A stretch of 30,390 bases of DNA from Actinomycetes bacterium. GTDB taxonomy: Bacteria > Actinomycetota > Acidimicrobiia > Acidimicrobiales > RAAP-2. The stretch is from the NCBI GenBank assembly GCA_021784205.1, contig JAJXTB010000018.1, forward strand, positions 1 through 30,390. The letters run 5' to 3'. Below, in pieces: positions 1-8,279 of the stretch (its first letter is position 1; the number at the start of each line of letters is the position of its first letter). The notes beneath the pieces were generated by a model. The model ran no database searches. It had not been told where the DNA came from and was given only the letters and a program-made list of their open reading frames with translations. Made by a program: the position numbers and the translations under genes.

Positions 1-46
1 CCAGCAGCCCACCGCGTTTGACACCTCGGCGATTCGCCGCGGTTAA
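1..46 (+). CDS. rplM: 50S ribosomal protein L13, C-terminal end (partial)
   Basis: The window opens inside a coding frame (codons from position 2) that reads [14 protein letters not shown] and stops at TAA 44-46. L13 proteins characteristically end with an AQQP-type motif, and rplM almost always lies directly upstream of rpsI, so this is very probably the last 14 codons of rplM. Its stop codon overlaps the Shine-Dalgarno sequence of rpsI (TAAGGAG, 44-50), which suggests the two are translated from one mRNA. Only the tail is visible, so the call rests on this short motif and on synteny. Confidence 0.75.
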   Translation, partial: QQPTAFDTSAIRRG

Positions 47-56
47 GGAGACCTTC

Positions 57-449
57 GTGACCAGCCCCCTGACCCAGACCACCGGACGACGCAAGGAAGC
101 GGTGGCGCGCGTGCGCCTGCGCCCCGGAACCGGCACGATCACCATCAACTCGCGCGCCTTCGATAACTACTTCACCTCGGCCACGCACCGCCAGATGGTG
201 ATGGAGCCGCTGCGCCTCATCGAGGCCCAGCAGACCTATGACATCGACGCCACGATTGAAGGCGGCGGCGTGGCCGGCCAGGCTGGCGCGCTGCGCCTCG
301 GCATCGCCCGCTCGCTGCTCGAGATCGATGAGACCGCGCGCGGCACGCTCAAGAAGGCCGGACTTCTGACGCGCGACGCGCGTAAGAAGGAGACCAAGAA
401 GTACGGCCTCAAGAAGGCTCGCAAGGCTCCGCAGTACTCGAAGCGCTAA
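57..449 (+). CDS. rpsI: 30S ribosomal protein S9
   Basis: S9 is a component of the small ribosomal subunit whose basic C-terminal tail reaches toward the P-site tRNA. The 130-residue product has the family layout: [13 protein letters not shown] near the N-terminus, a central [20 protein letters not shown] segment, and the lysine/arginine-rich tail ending KAPQYSKR. A longer frame opens at TTG 18, but the GTG at 57 is preferred: it has TAAGGAG six bases upstream, removes a non-conserved 13-residue extension, and leaves room for the upstream rplM stop. The TAA stop overlaps the ATG of glmM by one base (TAATG). Confidence 0.97.
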   Translation: MTSPLTQTTGRRKEAVARVRLRPGTGTITINSRAFDNYFTSATHRQMVMEPLRLIEAQQTYDIDATIEGGGVAGQAGALRLGIARSLLEIDETARGTLKKAGLLTRDARKKETKKYGLKKARKAPQYSKR

Positions 450-1774
450 TGGTCGCCGCCGTGCGCTTCGGCACGGACGGGATCCGGGGCCGGGCCCACG
501 ACGAGGTCACGGTCGACGTCGCCTACCGGCTGGGCTGGGCGGTGGCCCAGGTGCTGGCCACGACGGTCTACGTCGGCTACGACACCCGCGAGAGCTCGCC
601 CGAGCTGGCGGCGGCCGTGCTGGCCGGCCTCACGGCGGGTGGCGCGCCGGCGATGAACCTCGGGCTCTTCACGACCCCCGGGGTCGCGGTGATCGCGAGC
701 CAGCGCCACGGCGCCGGCGTCGTCGTCTCGGCCTCGCACAACCCCTACTACGACAACGGGCTCAAGGTGCTGGCCGTCGGTGGCGCGAAGCTCGACGTGG
801 CGACCGAGGAGGCCATCACCCTGGCCCTGGCCCAAGCGCCCAGCCCGAGCGAGCCCGCGCCCGCCGTGCCGGTGGACCTTGGCGCGCAAGACGAGTATCT
901 CGAGCACCTGCGCACCCTCGTGCCGGTGGACCTTTCCGGCCTGCACCTGGTGATCGACTGCGCGAACGGGGCCGCGAGCCACGTTGCTCCCGCCCTCTTT
1001 GCCGACGTGGGGGCGCGCCTCACCGTGCTGCACGACCGACCCGACGGACGCAACATCAACGAGGGCTGCGGCTCGACCGACGTCAGCGATCTCGTCGCCA
1101 CCGTCCTTGCCCTGGGGGCCGACCTTGGACTGGCCTTCGACGGCGACGCCGACCGGCTGGTGGCGGTGGATCACCGCGGCCACGTGCGCGACGGCGACGA
1201 CCTGATGGTGCTCTTCGCGATAGACCGCGCGTCGCGCGGCGCGCTGGGCGGCGGGCTGGTCGTGACCACGATGAGCAACCTCGGACTGCACCGCGCCCTC
1301 GGGGCGGCCGAGATCACGGTGCGCGAGACCGAGGTGGGGGACCGCAACGTGATGCTCGCCCTCGAGGAGGTTGCCTGGCGCCTCGGCGGTGAGCAGTCCG
1401 GCCACGTCATCTTCGCCGACGTCGCACCCACGGGCGACGGCCTGTTGACCGCGCTGACGCTTTGTGAGCTGGTGGCTCGCAAGGGACCGCTCTTCGACCA
1501 GGCCGACGCGGCGTGGCGGCGTGTGCCCCAGGCGCTCGTCAACGTGGCGAAGTCCGACTTCGATCGTGACGTCGTCGACGCGCTCTTTGACGAGCTCGTG
1601 ACCCGCTACGAGGTCGCCGGCGACGAGGTCCGACTGCTCGTGCGTCCCTCGGGCACCGAGCCGGTCGTGCGCGTCATGATCGAGTCCACCGACGAGAGGG
1701 TGGTCACCGAGTTCACCGAGCGCCTGCACGCGCACTTTCGTCCGGCCCCGGGAGCGTCAAAGGCCCCCGAGTAG
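449..1774 (+). CDS. glmM: Phosphoglucosamine mutase
   Basis: GlmM converts glucosamine-6-phosphate to glucosamine-1-phosphate on the way to UDP-GlcNAc, the precursor of peptidoglycan, and acts in the cytosol. The 441-residue protein shows the alpha-D-phosphohexomutase signatures: substrate loop FGTDGIRG near the N-terminus, the phosphoserine loop SASHNP at residues 94-99 (phosphorylated Ser probably Ser96), the Mg-binding DGDADR at 231-236, and the phosphate-binding RPSGTEP at 399-405. Length is normal for the family (about 440-450). It overlaps rpsI by one base and is followed after 9 bases by glmS, which makes its substrate. This ribosomal-protein/glmM/glmS arrangement is common in actinomycetes. 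Confidence 0.97.
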   Translation: MVAAVRFGTDGIRGRAHDEVTVDVAYRLGWAVAQVLATTVYVGYDTRESSPELAAAVLAGLTAGGAPAMNLGLFTTPGVAVIASQRHGAGVVVSASHNPYYDNGLKVLAVGGAKLDVATEEAITLALAQAPSPSEPAPAVPVDLGAQDEYLEHLRTLVPVDLSGLHLVIDCANGAASHVAPALFADVGARLTVLHDRPDGRNINEGCGSTDVSDLVATVLALGADLGLAFDGDADRLVAVDHRGHVRDGDDLMVLFAIDRASRGALGGGLVVTTMSNLGLHRALGAAEITVRETEVGDRNVMLALEEVAWRLGGEQSGHVIFADVAPTGDGLLTALTLCELVARKGPLFDQADAAWRRVPQALVNVAKSDFDRDVVDALFDELVTRYEVAGDEVRLLVRPSGTEPVVRVMIESTDERVVTEFTERLHAHFRPAPGASKAPE

Positions 1775-1783
1775 GCTGAAGCC

Positions 1784-3625
1784 ATGTGCGGCATCATCGG
1801 CGTCGTAGGGGCCCCCGATACGCTCGGAACCCTCCTCGAGGGCCTCGAGCGACTCGAATACCGTGGCTATGACTCAGCGGGCGTGGCCTTGGCCGGTGCT
1901 GGTACGACCTGGCGAGCTCGGGCGGCCGCCGGCACCGAGTCGGTCGCCGCGCTGGTTAAAGAGTGCGAAACCGCCCCGATCGGGTTCTCCACGGGGCTCG
2001 GACACACCCGCTGGGCGACCCACGGCGCGCCCGAGGCGGTCAACGCGCATCCCCACCTCGACTGCTCGGGCCACATCGCGATCATTCACAACGGCATCAT
2101 CGAGAACCACAGCGAGTTGCGCGAGGGACTTCTCGCGCGCGGGCACGTCTTCACCTCCGTCACCGACTCCGAGGTCCTCGCCCACCTGATCGAAGAGGCT
2201 CGCCGCGACGGTCAGGACCTGACCGAGGCGGTGCGCACCAGCCTGCTGGTGATCAGCGGGGCCTTCGCGATCGCGGTGCTCGACGCTACCGAGCCCGACG
2301 TCATCGTCGCCGCGCGACGCATCTCGCCCCTCGTCGTGGGCACCGCGCCGGGGATCACCTACCTGGCCAGTGACGTGCCGGCGATCCTCGACAAGGCGAG
2401 CGCCTTCTACGCGGTCAACGACGACGAGGTCGTGCGCCTCGGTCCGGAGGGCTTTCGCGCGATCGATCTCGAGGGTGCTCCGGTGCGGCTTCGCCAGCTC
2501 ACGATTGACTGGGATCTCGAGACCGCCGAGAAAGGCGGTTTCGACGACTTCATGGCCAAGGAGATCTCCGAGCAGCCCGAGGCCCTGCGCGCGACCCTCT
2601 TGGACCGGCGCCGGCGCGACGGGGCGATCTGCTTTGACGAGATGAAGATCAGTGACGACGAGCTGCGCGACGTCAAGCGCATCGTCCTGGTGGCGGCGGG
2701 CACGTCGTATCACGCGGCGCTGGTGGCCAAGTACGCCATCGAGCGCTGGGCGCGGGTCAGCTGCGAGGTGGACATCGCCAGCGAGTACCGCTACCGCGAC
2801 CCGATCGTGGAGATCGGCACTCTGGTCATCGGCGTCTCTCAGAGTGGCGAGACCATCGACACCATCCAGGCCACGCGCGAGGCCCAGCGCCGCGGCGCGC
2901 GCGTCGTGGCCGTGGCCAACGTCGTGGACTCGTCTCTCGCGCGAGAGGCCGACGCGGTCATCTACACGCGGGCCGGCCTCGAGGTCTCGGTCGCCTCGAC
3001 CAAGTCCTTCGTCGCCCAGGTGGCGGCCCTGGAGCTCTTCGCCCTGCGCCTGGCCCAGCTACGCGGCACATTGGTCGAGCGTGACATCGAGGCCCACTAC
3101 CGAGGCCTGCACGCGGTCGGCGCCCAGGTCCAGCTCGCCCTGTCGCGCCGTGGCGACGTCGAGGCGGTGGCGGACGCGCTCGCCGGCGCGCGCGACTTCT
3201 TCTACCTCGGGCGCCACGTGGGCTATCCCACCGCGCTCGAGGGCGCCCTGAAACTGAAGGAGTTGACCTACCTGCACGCCGAGGGCTACCCGGCGGGGGA
3301 ACTCAAGCACGGCCCCCTCGCCCTGATCGAGCCGGGCGTCGTGGTGCTCGCCGTGGCGACTGACCCATCGATGCACGCGAAGATCCTCTCGAACCTGGCC
3401 GAGGTGAAGGCCCGCGGCGCGAGCGTGGTGGCGATAGCCACCGACGACGACGACGTCATCTCCGCGGTGGCTGACTTCGTTCTGCGCGTGCCGGCGACCG
3501 AGCCCCTCTTCGCCCCGATGGTCGACATCATCCCCCAGCAGCTCTTCGCCTACGCGACGGCCCGGGCCCTCGGGCGCAACGTGGACCGTCCGCGCAACCT
3601 GGCCAAGACGGTCACGGTCGAGTAG
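1784..3625 (+). CDS. glmS: Glutamine--fructose-6-phosphate aminotransferase (isomerizing)
   Basis: GlmS makes glucosamine-6-phosphate from fructose-6-phosphate and glutamine, the first committed step of amino-sugar synthesis. The 613-residue protein begins MCGIIGVVG, so Cys2 is the N-terminal glutaminase nucleophile after Met removal. The glutaminase half contains LEYRGYDSAG and GHTRWATHG. The second half carries two SIS sugar-isomerase domains (GTSYHA and SQSGETIDT in the first, ALEGALKLKELTYLHAEGY in the second) and ends with the typical C-tail RPRNLAKTVTVE. All key motifs are intact. No glmS ribozyme is possible in the 9-bp gap to glmM, so any feedback control must act elsewhere. The stop TAG shares its G with the GTG start of acpS. 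Confidence 0.97.
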   Translation: MCGIIGVVGAPDTLGTLLEGLERLEYRGYDSAGVALAGAGTTWRARAAAGTESVAALVKECETAPIGFSTGLGHTRWATHGAPEAVNAHPHLDCSGHIAIIHNGIIENHSELREGLLARGHVFTSVTDSEVLAHLIEEARRDGQDLTEAVRTSLLVISGAFAIAVLDATEPDVIVAARRISPLVVGTAPGITYLASDVPAILDKASAFYAVNDDEVVRLGPEGFRAIDLEGAPVRLRQLTIDWDLETAEKGGFDDFMAKEISEQPEALRATLLDRRRRDGAICFDEMKISDDELRDVKRIVLVAAGTSYHAALVAKYAIERWARVSCEVDIASEYRYRDPIVEIGTLVIGVSQSGETIDTIQATREAQRRGARVVAVANVVDSSLAREADAVIYTRAGLEVSVASTKSFVAQVAALELFALRLAQLRGTLVERDIEAHYRGLHAVGAQVQLALSRRGDVEAVADALAGARDFFYLGRHVGYPTALEGALKLKELTYLHAEGYPAGELKHGPLALIEPGVVVLAVATDPSMHAKILSNLAEVKARGASVVAIATDDDDVISAVADFVLRVPATEPLFAPMVDIIPQQLFAYATARALGRNVDRPRNLAKTVTVE

Positions 3626-4005
3626 TGGCGACGCTCGGCGTGGGGGTGGACGTGGTCGAGGTGCCGCGCTTCGCCCTGGCCCTGTCGCGGCGCGCGCGCA
3701 TGGCCCCGCGCCTCTTCACCGAGGCCGAGCGCCTCGACGCGAAGGATGCCCCCGAGCGCCTGGCCGCGCGCTTCGCCGCCAAGGAGGCCGTGATGAAGTC
3801 GCTGGGCGTGGGACTCGGCCTGCCCTTTCACGCGATCGAGGTGCGCAAGCACGCCAGCGGCGCGCCCTACGTGGCCCTGCACGCCGAGGCCGCCGAGCTC
3901 GCCGCCTCACGCGGGGTGACGGCCCTGCACCTGTCGCTCACTCACACCGATCAGACCGCGATCGCCATGGTGATCGCCACCGACGAGGGGCCCCGTGCCG
4001 GTTGA
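3625..4005 (+). CDS. acpS: Holo-[acyl-carrier-protein] synthase
   Basis: AcpS transfers the 4'-phosphopantetheine arm of CoA to acyl carrier protein, activating fatty-acid synthesis. The 126-residue protein matches the small bacterial AcpS type: GVGVDVVEVPRF at the N-terminus with Mg-binding Asp9, RFAAKEAVMKSLG with the catalytic Glu54, and LSLTHTDQTAIAMV near the end. The GTG start at 3625 overlaps the glmS stop by one base. It overlaps the next gene, alr, by 11 bases. Many actinomycetes have an NAD(P)H-hydrate repair gene between acpS and alr; it is absent here. Confidence 0.94.
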   Translation: MATLGVGVDVVEVPRFALALSRRARMAPRLFTEAERLDAKDAPERLAARFAAKEAVMKSLGVGLGLPFHAIEVRKHASGAPYVALHAEAAELAASRGVTALHLSLTHTDQTAIAMVIATDEGPRAG

Positions 4006-5146
4006 GGGCGTTCGCCGTCCGGCGTGGGCCGAGATCTCGCGTTCGGCGATCGCCCACAACGTCGCGACCCTCGCCTCGATGCTGGGAGAGACGAAGCTCT
4101 GCGCAGTCGTCAAGGCCAACGGATACGGCCACGGCGCCCCCCTCGCGGCCAAGGCCGCGCTGGCGGCCGGCGCGGACTCGCTCGCGGTGGCCATCGTCGA
4201 CGAGGGCATCGAGCTGCGCGGCGCCGGCGTCTCGGCGCCGATCCTGTTGCTGGCCGAGATCCCGCCCGAGACGGTGCCCGATGCGCTGAGCCACTCTCTA
4301 ACTCTCACCGTGGGCTCGCTCGCCGGGGCGCATCACGCCGTCGAGGTGGCCGCGCGACTGGGCGGTCTGCATCGCGTCCACGTCAAGGTCGACACCGGCA
4401 TGCACCGCATGGGTGTCGACCCCGCCGAGGTCGATGACGTCGTTGACGTGCTCCTCGCCGAGCCCACAATCGACTTCGAGGGCCTCTACACCCACTTCAG
4501 CGTGGCCGATTCGCCCGACGTGGATCAGCGCGCATTCACCGAGCACCAGATCCAGGTCTTCTTCGACACCCGGGCGCGCCTGGCCGCGCGCGGGGTGGTG
4601 CCGCGCGTCGTGCACGCGGCGAACTCCGCTGGGGCGCTGGGCTATCCCGAGGCGCGACTCTCGATGGCGCGCGTCGGACTCGCCCTCTACGGATATCTGC
4701 CCGACCCCTGGCTCGCAGGCGCCCTCGAGCGCACCGGCGCCGTTCTCGAGCCGGCCCTCACCCTGCGTGCCCACGTCGTCGCGGTGCGGCGCCTGGCGGC
4801 CGGCGAGCGGCCCAGCTACGGGCGCCGGCGCGCGTTGGCGGGGCCGGCCACGATCGCCACGGTGCCCTTCGGATACGCCGACGGCTACCCGCGCCGGCTC
4901 TTCGAGGCCGGCGCGCAGGTGCTGTTGAAGGGCAAACGCTACCCATTGGCCGGCACGGTCACGATGGATCAGATCCTCATCGACTGCGGCGACGATGAGG
5001 TCGCCGTCGGCGACGAGGTCGTCTTGCTCGGTCGACAGGGCGATGAGTTCATCAGCGCCGAGGAGTGGGCGCAGCGGGCCTCGACGATCACCTGGGAGAT
5101 CCTGTGCGGCATCGGCGCGCGCGTGCCGCGTGTCTTCGCGGACTGA
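3995..5146 (+). CDS. alr: Alanine racemase (PLP-dependent)
   Basis: Alr interconverts L- and D-alanine and supplies D-Ala for peptidoglycan. The 383-residue protein has the N-terminal PLP barrel with AVVKANGYGHG (Schiff-base Lys40), KVDTGMHRMG at 131-140, and RVGLALYGYLP around 226-236. The C-terminal beta domain carries SYGRR with the second catalytic residue, Tyr275, then ATVPFGYADGYPR and TVTMDQ (321-326). The GTG start at 3995 gives an 11-base overlap with acpS and places WAEIS at the usual distance from the N-terminus; no better start follows. The TGA stop overlaps the next ATG by one base. Confidence 0.96.
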   Translation: MPVEGVRRPAWAEISRSAIAHNVATLASMLGETKLCAVVKANGYGHGAPLAAKAALAAGADSLAVAIVDEGIELRGAGVSAPILLLAEIPPETVPDALSHSLTLTVGSLAGAHHAVEVAARLGGLHRVHVKVDTGMHRMGVDPAEVDDVVDVLLAEPTIDFEGLYTHFSVADSPDVDQRAFTEHQIQVFFDTRARLAARGVVPRVVHAANSAGALGYPEARLSMARVGLALYGYLPDPWLAGALERTGAVLEPALTLRAHVVAVRRLAAGERPSYGRRRALAGPATIATVPFGYADGYPRRLFEAGAQVLLKGKRYPLAGTVTMDQILIDCGDDEVAVGDEVVLLGRQGDEFISAEEWAQRASTITWEILCGIGARVPRVFAD

Positions 5147-5688
5147 TGACGGATCTCGAACTCGCCGAACTGCTCGCCTGCACGCGCTGCGATCTCGCCG
5201 CGACGCGCCAGCGCGTCGTCGTCGGCAGCGGACCGCGGCCACCGAAGATCGTGGTCGTCGGCGAGGCCCCGGGGCGACAGGAGGACGAGGGCGGCGAGCC
5301 CTTCGTGGGACGCAGCGGTCAGCTGCTGTTCCGTCTCCTGGGCGAGGTCGGTCTCGCGCGCGAGGACTGCTTCGTCACCAACGTCGTCAAGTGCCGTCCG
5401 CCGGCCAACCGCGCGCCGCGGCCCCGCGAGATCGCGGCCTGCGCGCCGTGGTTCGCCCTCCAGATGGCCGAGATGGGCGCGGCCCCCCTGCTCGCCCTGG
5501 GCGCGACCGCCGCGCGAAGCACCCTGGGTGCCACGCGCGGCATCGGCGTCATCCACGGGCGCGTCGTCGAGCGCGACGGGCGAGTGGGTCTGGCCACCTA
5601 TCACCCGGCGGCCGCGCTGCGCGGCGGGGACCGGGTGCTGTCCGTGATGCGAGAGGACCTCGCGATCCTGCGGGGGTTGGTCGCGTGA
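5146..5688 (+). CDS. Uracil-DNA glycosylase, family 4 (iron-sulfur type)
   Basis: Family-4 UDGs remove uracil from DNA to begin base-excision repair and carry a [4Fe-4S] cluster. Starting at the ATG that overlaps the alr stop (TGATG), the protein has 180 residues, normal for the family; the frame is open further upstream inside alr but that extension is not conserved. The four cluster cysteines are visible as Cys12, Cys15, Cys83 (NVVKC) and Cys99 (EIAAC). The uracil-pocket motif GEAPG is at 39-43, followed by the GGEPFVGRSGQLL loop, and the second active-site motif TYHPAA is near 151-156. It sits inside a cell-wall/t6A run and overlaps tsaE by 4 bases. The family assignment is firm; the biological reason for the location is unknown. 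Confidence 0.93.
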   Translation: MTDLELAELLACTRCDLAATRQRVVVGSGPRPPKIVVVGEAPGRQEDEGGEPFVGRSGQLLFRLLGEVGLAREDCFVTNVVKCRPPANRAPRPREIAACAPWFALQMAEMGAAPLLALGATAARSTLGATRGIGVIHGRVVERDGRVGLATYHPAAALRGGDRVLSVMREDLAILRGLVA

Positions 5689-6143
5689 GAGCCGTTCGTC
5701 ACTGCGCCGACGCCGCGGCGACCGAATCCGCGGGCGAGGACTTCGCGGGCCTCCTGCGCCCCGGCGACGTGGTCTTGCTGTCGGGCCCCCTGGGCGCGGG
5801 CAAGACGACGTTCGTCAAGGGGGTGGCGCGCGGACTCGGGGTGAGAGAGCGCGTGACCAGCCCGACGTTCACCATCGTGCGCCCCCACGCCTGTCATAAC
5901 TCGCGGGGCATCGACGTGCTGCACCACGCCGACGTCTATCGCGTGGCCAGCCTGGACGAGGTCTACGACCTCGGACTGGGCGAGCTCGTCGAGGAGTCGG
6001 CGGTGGCGATCGTGGAGTGGGGCGAGCTCGCGGCCCCGGCCTTCGGCGAGGACGTGCTGTGCGTCACCTTCGTCGACGAGGGCGAGGGGCGCCGCCTCGA
6101 GGCCGAGGCCGACCGGGGCGAGTTGGCGGGGTGGGCCGCGTGA
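5685..6143 (+). CDS. tsaE: tRNA t6A biosynthesis ATPase TsaE
   Basis: TsaE is the ATPase that works with TsaB and TsaD to place the threonylcarbamoyl group on A37 of ANN-decoding tRNAs. Taking the GTG that overlaps the preceding stop (GTGA, 5685), the product has 152 residues, the family's size. It shows Walker [10 protein letters not shown] at residues 34-42, then VTSPTFTIV, the HHADVYRV segment around 85-92, and the acidic VEWGE that follows [10 protein letters not shown]. The frame stays open far upstream but only through the glycosylase and alr in another frame, so the long version is discarded. The stop overlaps the likely tsaB start by 4 bases (GTGA). Confidence 0.93.
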   Translation: MRAVRHCADAAATESAGEDFAGLLRPGDVVLLSGPLGAGKTTFVKGVARGLGVRERVTSPTFTIVRPHACHNSRGIDVLHHADVYRVASLDEVYDLGLGELVEESAVAIVEWGELAAPAFGEDVLCVTFVDEGEGRRLEAEADRGELAGWAA

Positions 6144-6805
6144 TCATCCTGGCCATGGAGACGGCGACGAGCGCGTGCGCGGTCGGGTTGTCCGGCGACT
6201 TCGGCGTCGACGTGCGCGTCGTGAACACCGAGCGCCGCCACGGCGAGCATTTGATGGCCGGCGTGGCGGCTCTGCTCGATAGTCACGGGATTAGCGCGCG
6301 CGACGTCGCGCGCGTCGTGGTGGATCGCGGGCCGGGTCTCTTCACCGGGCTGCGCGTGGGGGTCGCCAGCGCGCTGGCCTTCGCCCAGGCCTCGGGCGCC
6401 GAGCTCGTCGCGGTGACATCGCTCGAGATGCTCGCCCACTCCGCCCACGCGAGAGGAGTGCGCGGAGATCTCGTCGCGGTCGTCGACGCGCGCCGCCACG
6501 AGGTCTTCGCCCAGGCCTTCACTCTCGAGAGCGGCGTCGCCGCGCTGGACGAGGCGCAGGTGATGACGCCCGCCGAGCTGGTCGAGCGCTGGCGCGGGTG
6601 CCGGGTGCGATTCAGCGGCGACGGCGCGGCGCGCTACGCCGAGCTGCTCGGGCCGGTCGGGGAGATCGAGGACGAGACCGTGCCTCCGCTGGCCGCGGCG
6701 CTCGCGCTCGCGAGCGAGCGCACCCCCTCGCACGAGGTGACCCCGCTCTATCTTCGCGACGCCGACGCGGTCGCGAACTTCACGACGCGAGAGGCTCACC
6801 GGTGA
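6140..6805 (+). CDS. tsaB: tRNA t6A biosynthesis protein TsaB
   Basis: TsaB is the inactive ASKHA-fold partner that dimerises with TsaD in the t6A enzyme. The protein begins [16 protein letters not shown], has the GPGLFTGLRVGVASALAFA motif typical of TsaB, and runs to about 221 residues, normal for the family. The start chosen is GTG 6140, which makes the same GTGA overlap seen at three other junctions here; an in-frame GTG at 6131 would add only three residues and cannot be excluded. It lies between tsaE and rimI, the classical order tsaE-tsaB-rimI-tsaD. Confidence 0.92.
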   Translation: MIILAMETATSACAVGLSGDFGVDVRVVNTERRHGEHLMAGVAALLDSHGISARDVARVVVDRGPGLFTGLRVGVASALAFAQASGAELVAVTSLEMLAHSAHARGVRGDLVAVVDARRHEVFAQAFTLESGVAALDEAQVMTPAELVERWRGCRVRFSGDGAARYAELLGPVGEIEDETVPPLAAALALASERTPSHEVTPLYLRDADAVANFTTREAHR

Positions 6806-7278
6806 CCTGGAGCATCCGACTCGCCGAGCGCCGCGACGCGCGCGAGATCATGGTGATCGAAGAGACGCGCTTTCCCGAGCCCTGGAGCCTCGGCATGCTG
6901 CTCGACGAGATGGGCAACCCCGCGACGCGCCGTTACACGGTGGCGATTGAAGATGCCCACGTGATCGGCTACCTCGGGGTGATGTTCGTCATCGACGAGC
7001 TGCACGTGAACACGATCGGCGTGCGCCACGCGGACGAGGGGCGCGGGGTGGCGCGTTCGCTGCTCGATGAGGCCTTCGCCGACGCGCGCGCCCGGGGGAT
7101 TCGACGCGCCACCCTCGAAGTGGCAGCGTCGAACACGCGCGCCCAGCGCCTGTACTTTCGCTACGGCTTCAAGCCAGTCGGCGTGCGCAAGAACTACTAC
7201 GAGAAGACCCACGAGGACGCCCTGGTTCTGTGGAACGACGACCTGACCGCTGCCGGGGTGGGCGGGCCTACGCTCTAG
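6802..7278 (+). CDS. rimI: Ribosomal-protein-alanine N-acetyltransferase (GNAT)
   Basis: RimI is a GNAT enzyme that acetylates the N-terminal alanine of ribosomal protein S18 and sometimes other proteins. From the GTG that overlaps the tsaB stop, the protein has 158 residues. It contains FPEPWSL early (residues 24-30), a beta-strand segment LHVNTIGV, the acetyl-CoA pyrophosphate loop VRHADEGRGVA at 74-84, and the late ASNTRAQRLYFRYGFKPVGVRKNYY block with Asn111 and Tyr118. A longer frame reaching back into tsaB is rejected because it adds only out-of-frame sequence. Two bases separate it from tsaD. Confidence 0.92.
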   Translation: MTWSIRLAERRDAREIMVIEETRFPEPWSLGMLLDEMGNPATRRYTVAIEDAHVIGYLGVMFVIDELHVNTIGVRHADEGRGVARSLLDEAFADARARGIRRATLEVAASNTRAQRLYFRYGFKPVGVRKNYYEKTHEDALVLWNDDLTAAGVGGPTL

Positions 7279-7280
7279 GC

Positions 7281-8279
7281 GTGCGACTCATCCTCGGCAT
7301 CGAGACCAGCTGCGACGAGACGGCCGCGGCCCTCGTCGACGAGGACCTGCGCATCGTGTCCTCGGTGGTGGAGTCCTCGATCGACCTGCACCGCTCCTTC
7401 GGCGGGGTGGTGCCCGAGCTCGCCGGACGGGCCCACGTCGCCACGCTGGGGCCCGTCGTCGAACGGGCGCTGACGGGAGCGGGCCTCGAGGTGAGGAACC
7501 CGCAAGTCGCGGCCGTCGCCGTGACCAGCGGGCCTGGCCTGGTGGGCTCGCTGCTGGTGGGACTCTCGGCCGCCAAGGCCTACTCGCTGGTCTGGGGCGT
7601 ACCCCTGGTGGCCGTGAACCATCTCGAGGGACATCTCTTCGCGCCTCTTCTTGAGCGGCCCGACCTGGCCTGGCCGCTTCTCACCTTGCTGGTCTCGGGT
7701 GGGCACTCGATCATCGTTCTTCAGAGCGGGCCGGGGGACTTTCGGGTCCTCGGTGAGACGATCGACGACGCGGCGGGCGAGGCCTACGACAAGGTGGCCC
7801 GCTATTTGGGCCTGGGTTATCCCGGCGGTCCGGAGATCGACCGCCTGGCCGCCAGTGGTGACGTGCACGCCCTCACTTTGCCCGTCTCAATGACCGGCGA
7901 GGGATACGACTTCTCGTTCTCCGGTCTCAAGAGCGCGGTGGTGCGCGCGGCCGACGCGCACCGCGAGGTCGGCCTCGCAGACGTCGCGGCGTCCTTCCAA
8001 GGCGCCCTCGTCGAGCAGCTGGTGCGAAAGCTGCGCGCAGCCGTAGAGGCCCACCCAGTCGCCGGGGTGGCCCTCGCCGGCGGGGTCGCGGCCAATTCGG
8101 CCCTGCGTGCCCGCGTGGCGGGTCTCGCCGAGGAGTTCGCAATTCCCGCCTACCTGCCCTCGCTCGCGATGTGCACCGACAACGCCGCGATGATCGCGGC
8201 GGCCGGCTGGCACCACCTCGCCCGCGAGGGGGGCAGCGACCTGTCGATCTCGGCCGATCCGAACTGGGCGCTCGCGTGA
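7281..8279 (+). CDS. tsaD: tRNA N6-adenosine threonylcarbamoyltransferase
   Basis: TsaD is the catalytic subunit that transfers threonylcarbamoyl from threonylcarbamoyl-AMP to A37 of tRNA. The 332-residue protein starts at GTG 7281 with LILGIETSCDETAAALVD. It has GGVVPELAGRAH at 41-52, SGPGLVGSLLVGL at 83-95, the metal-binding NHLEGH with His114 and His118, LVSGGHS at 138-143, and the third metal ligand in TDNAAMIA (Asp300). Length and motifs are standard. It completes the set tsaE-tsaB-tsaD; TsaC, the fourth factor, is not in this window. Its stop overlaps the pdxH start as GTGA. Confidence 0.96.
   Translation: MRLILGIETSCDETAAALVDEDLRIVSSVVESSIDLHRSFGGVVPELAGRAHVATLGPVVERALTGAGLEVRNPQVAAVAVTSGPGLVGSLLVGLSAAKAYSLVWGVPLVAVNHLEGHLFAPLLERPDLAWPLLTLLVSGGHSIIVLQSGPGDFRVLGETIDDAAGEAYDKVARYLGLGYPGGPEIDRLAASGDVHALTLPVSMTGEGYDFSFSGLKSAVVRAADAHREVGLADVAASFQGALVEQLVRKLRAAVEAHPVAGVALAGGVAANSALRARVAGLAEEFAIPAYLPSLAMCTDNAAMIAAAGWHHLAREGGSDLSISADPNWALA

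Noticed and set aside
446..1735. 429-codon open frame on the minus strand opposite glmM
   Set aside because: It mirrors glmM in a high-G+C region where antisense frames stay open by codon bias; the translation is His/Arg/Gly-rich and has no recognisable domain.
1874..2713. 279-codon minus-strand frame opposite glmS
   Set aside because: Same kind of shadow; composition is unlike a real protein and glmS on the other strand has complete motifs.
4995..6143. 382-codon plus-strand frame ending as TsaE
   Set aside because: Only the last 152 codons are TsaE; the upstream part runs through alr and the glycosylase in a wrong frame.
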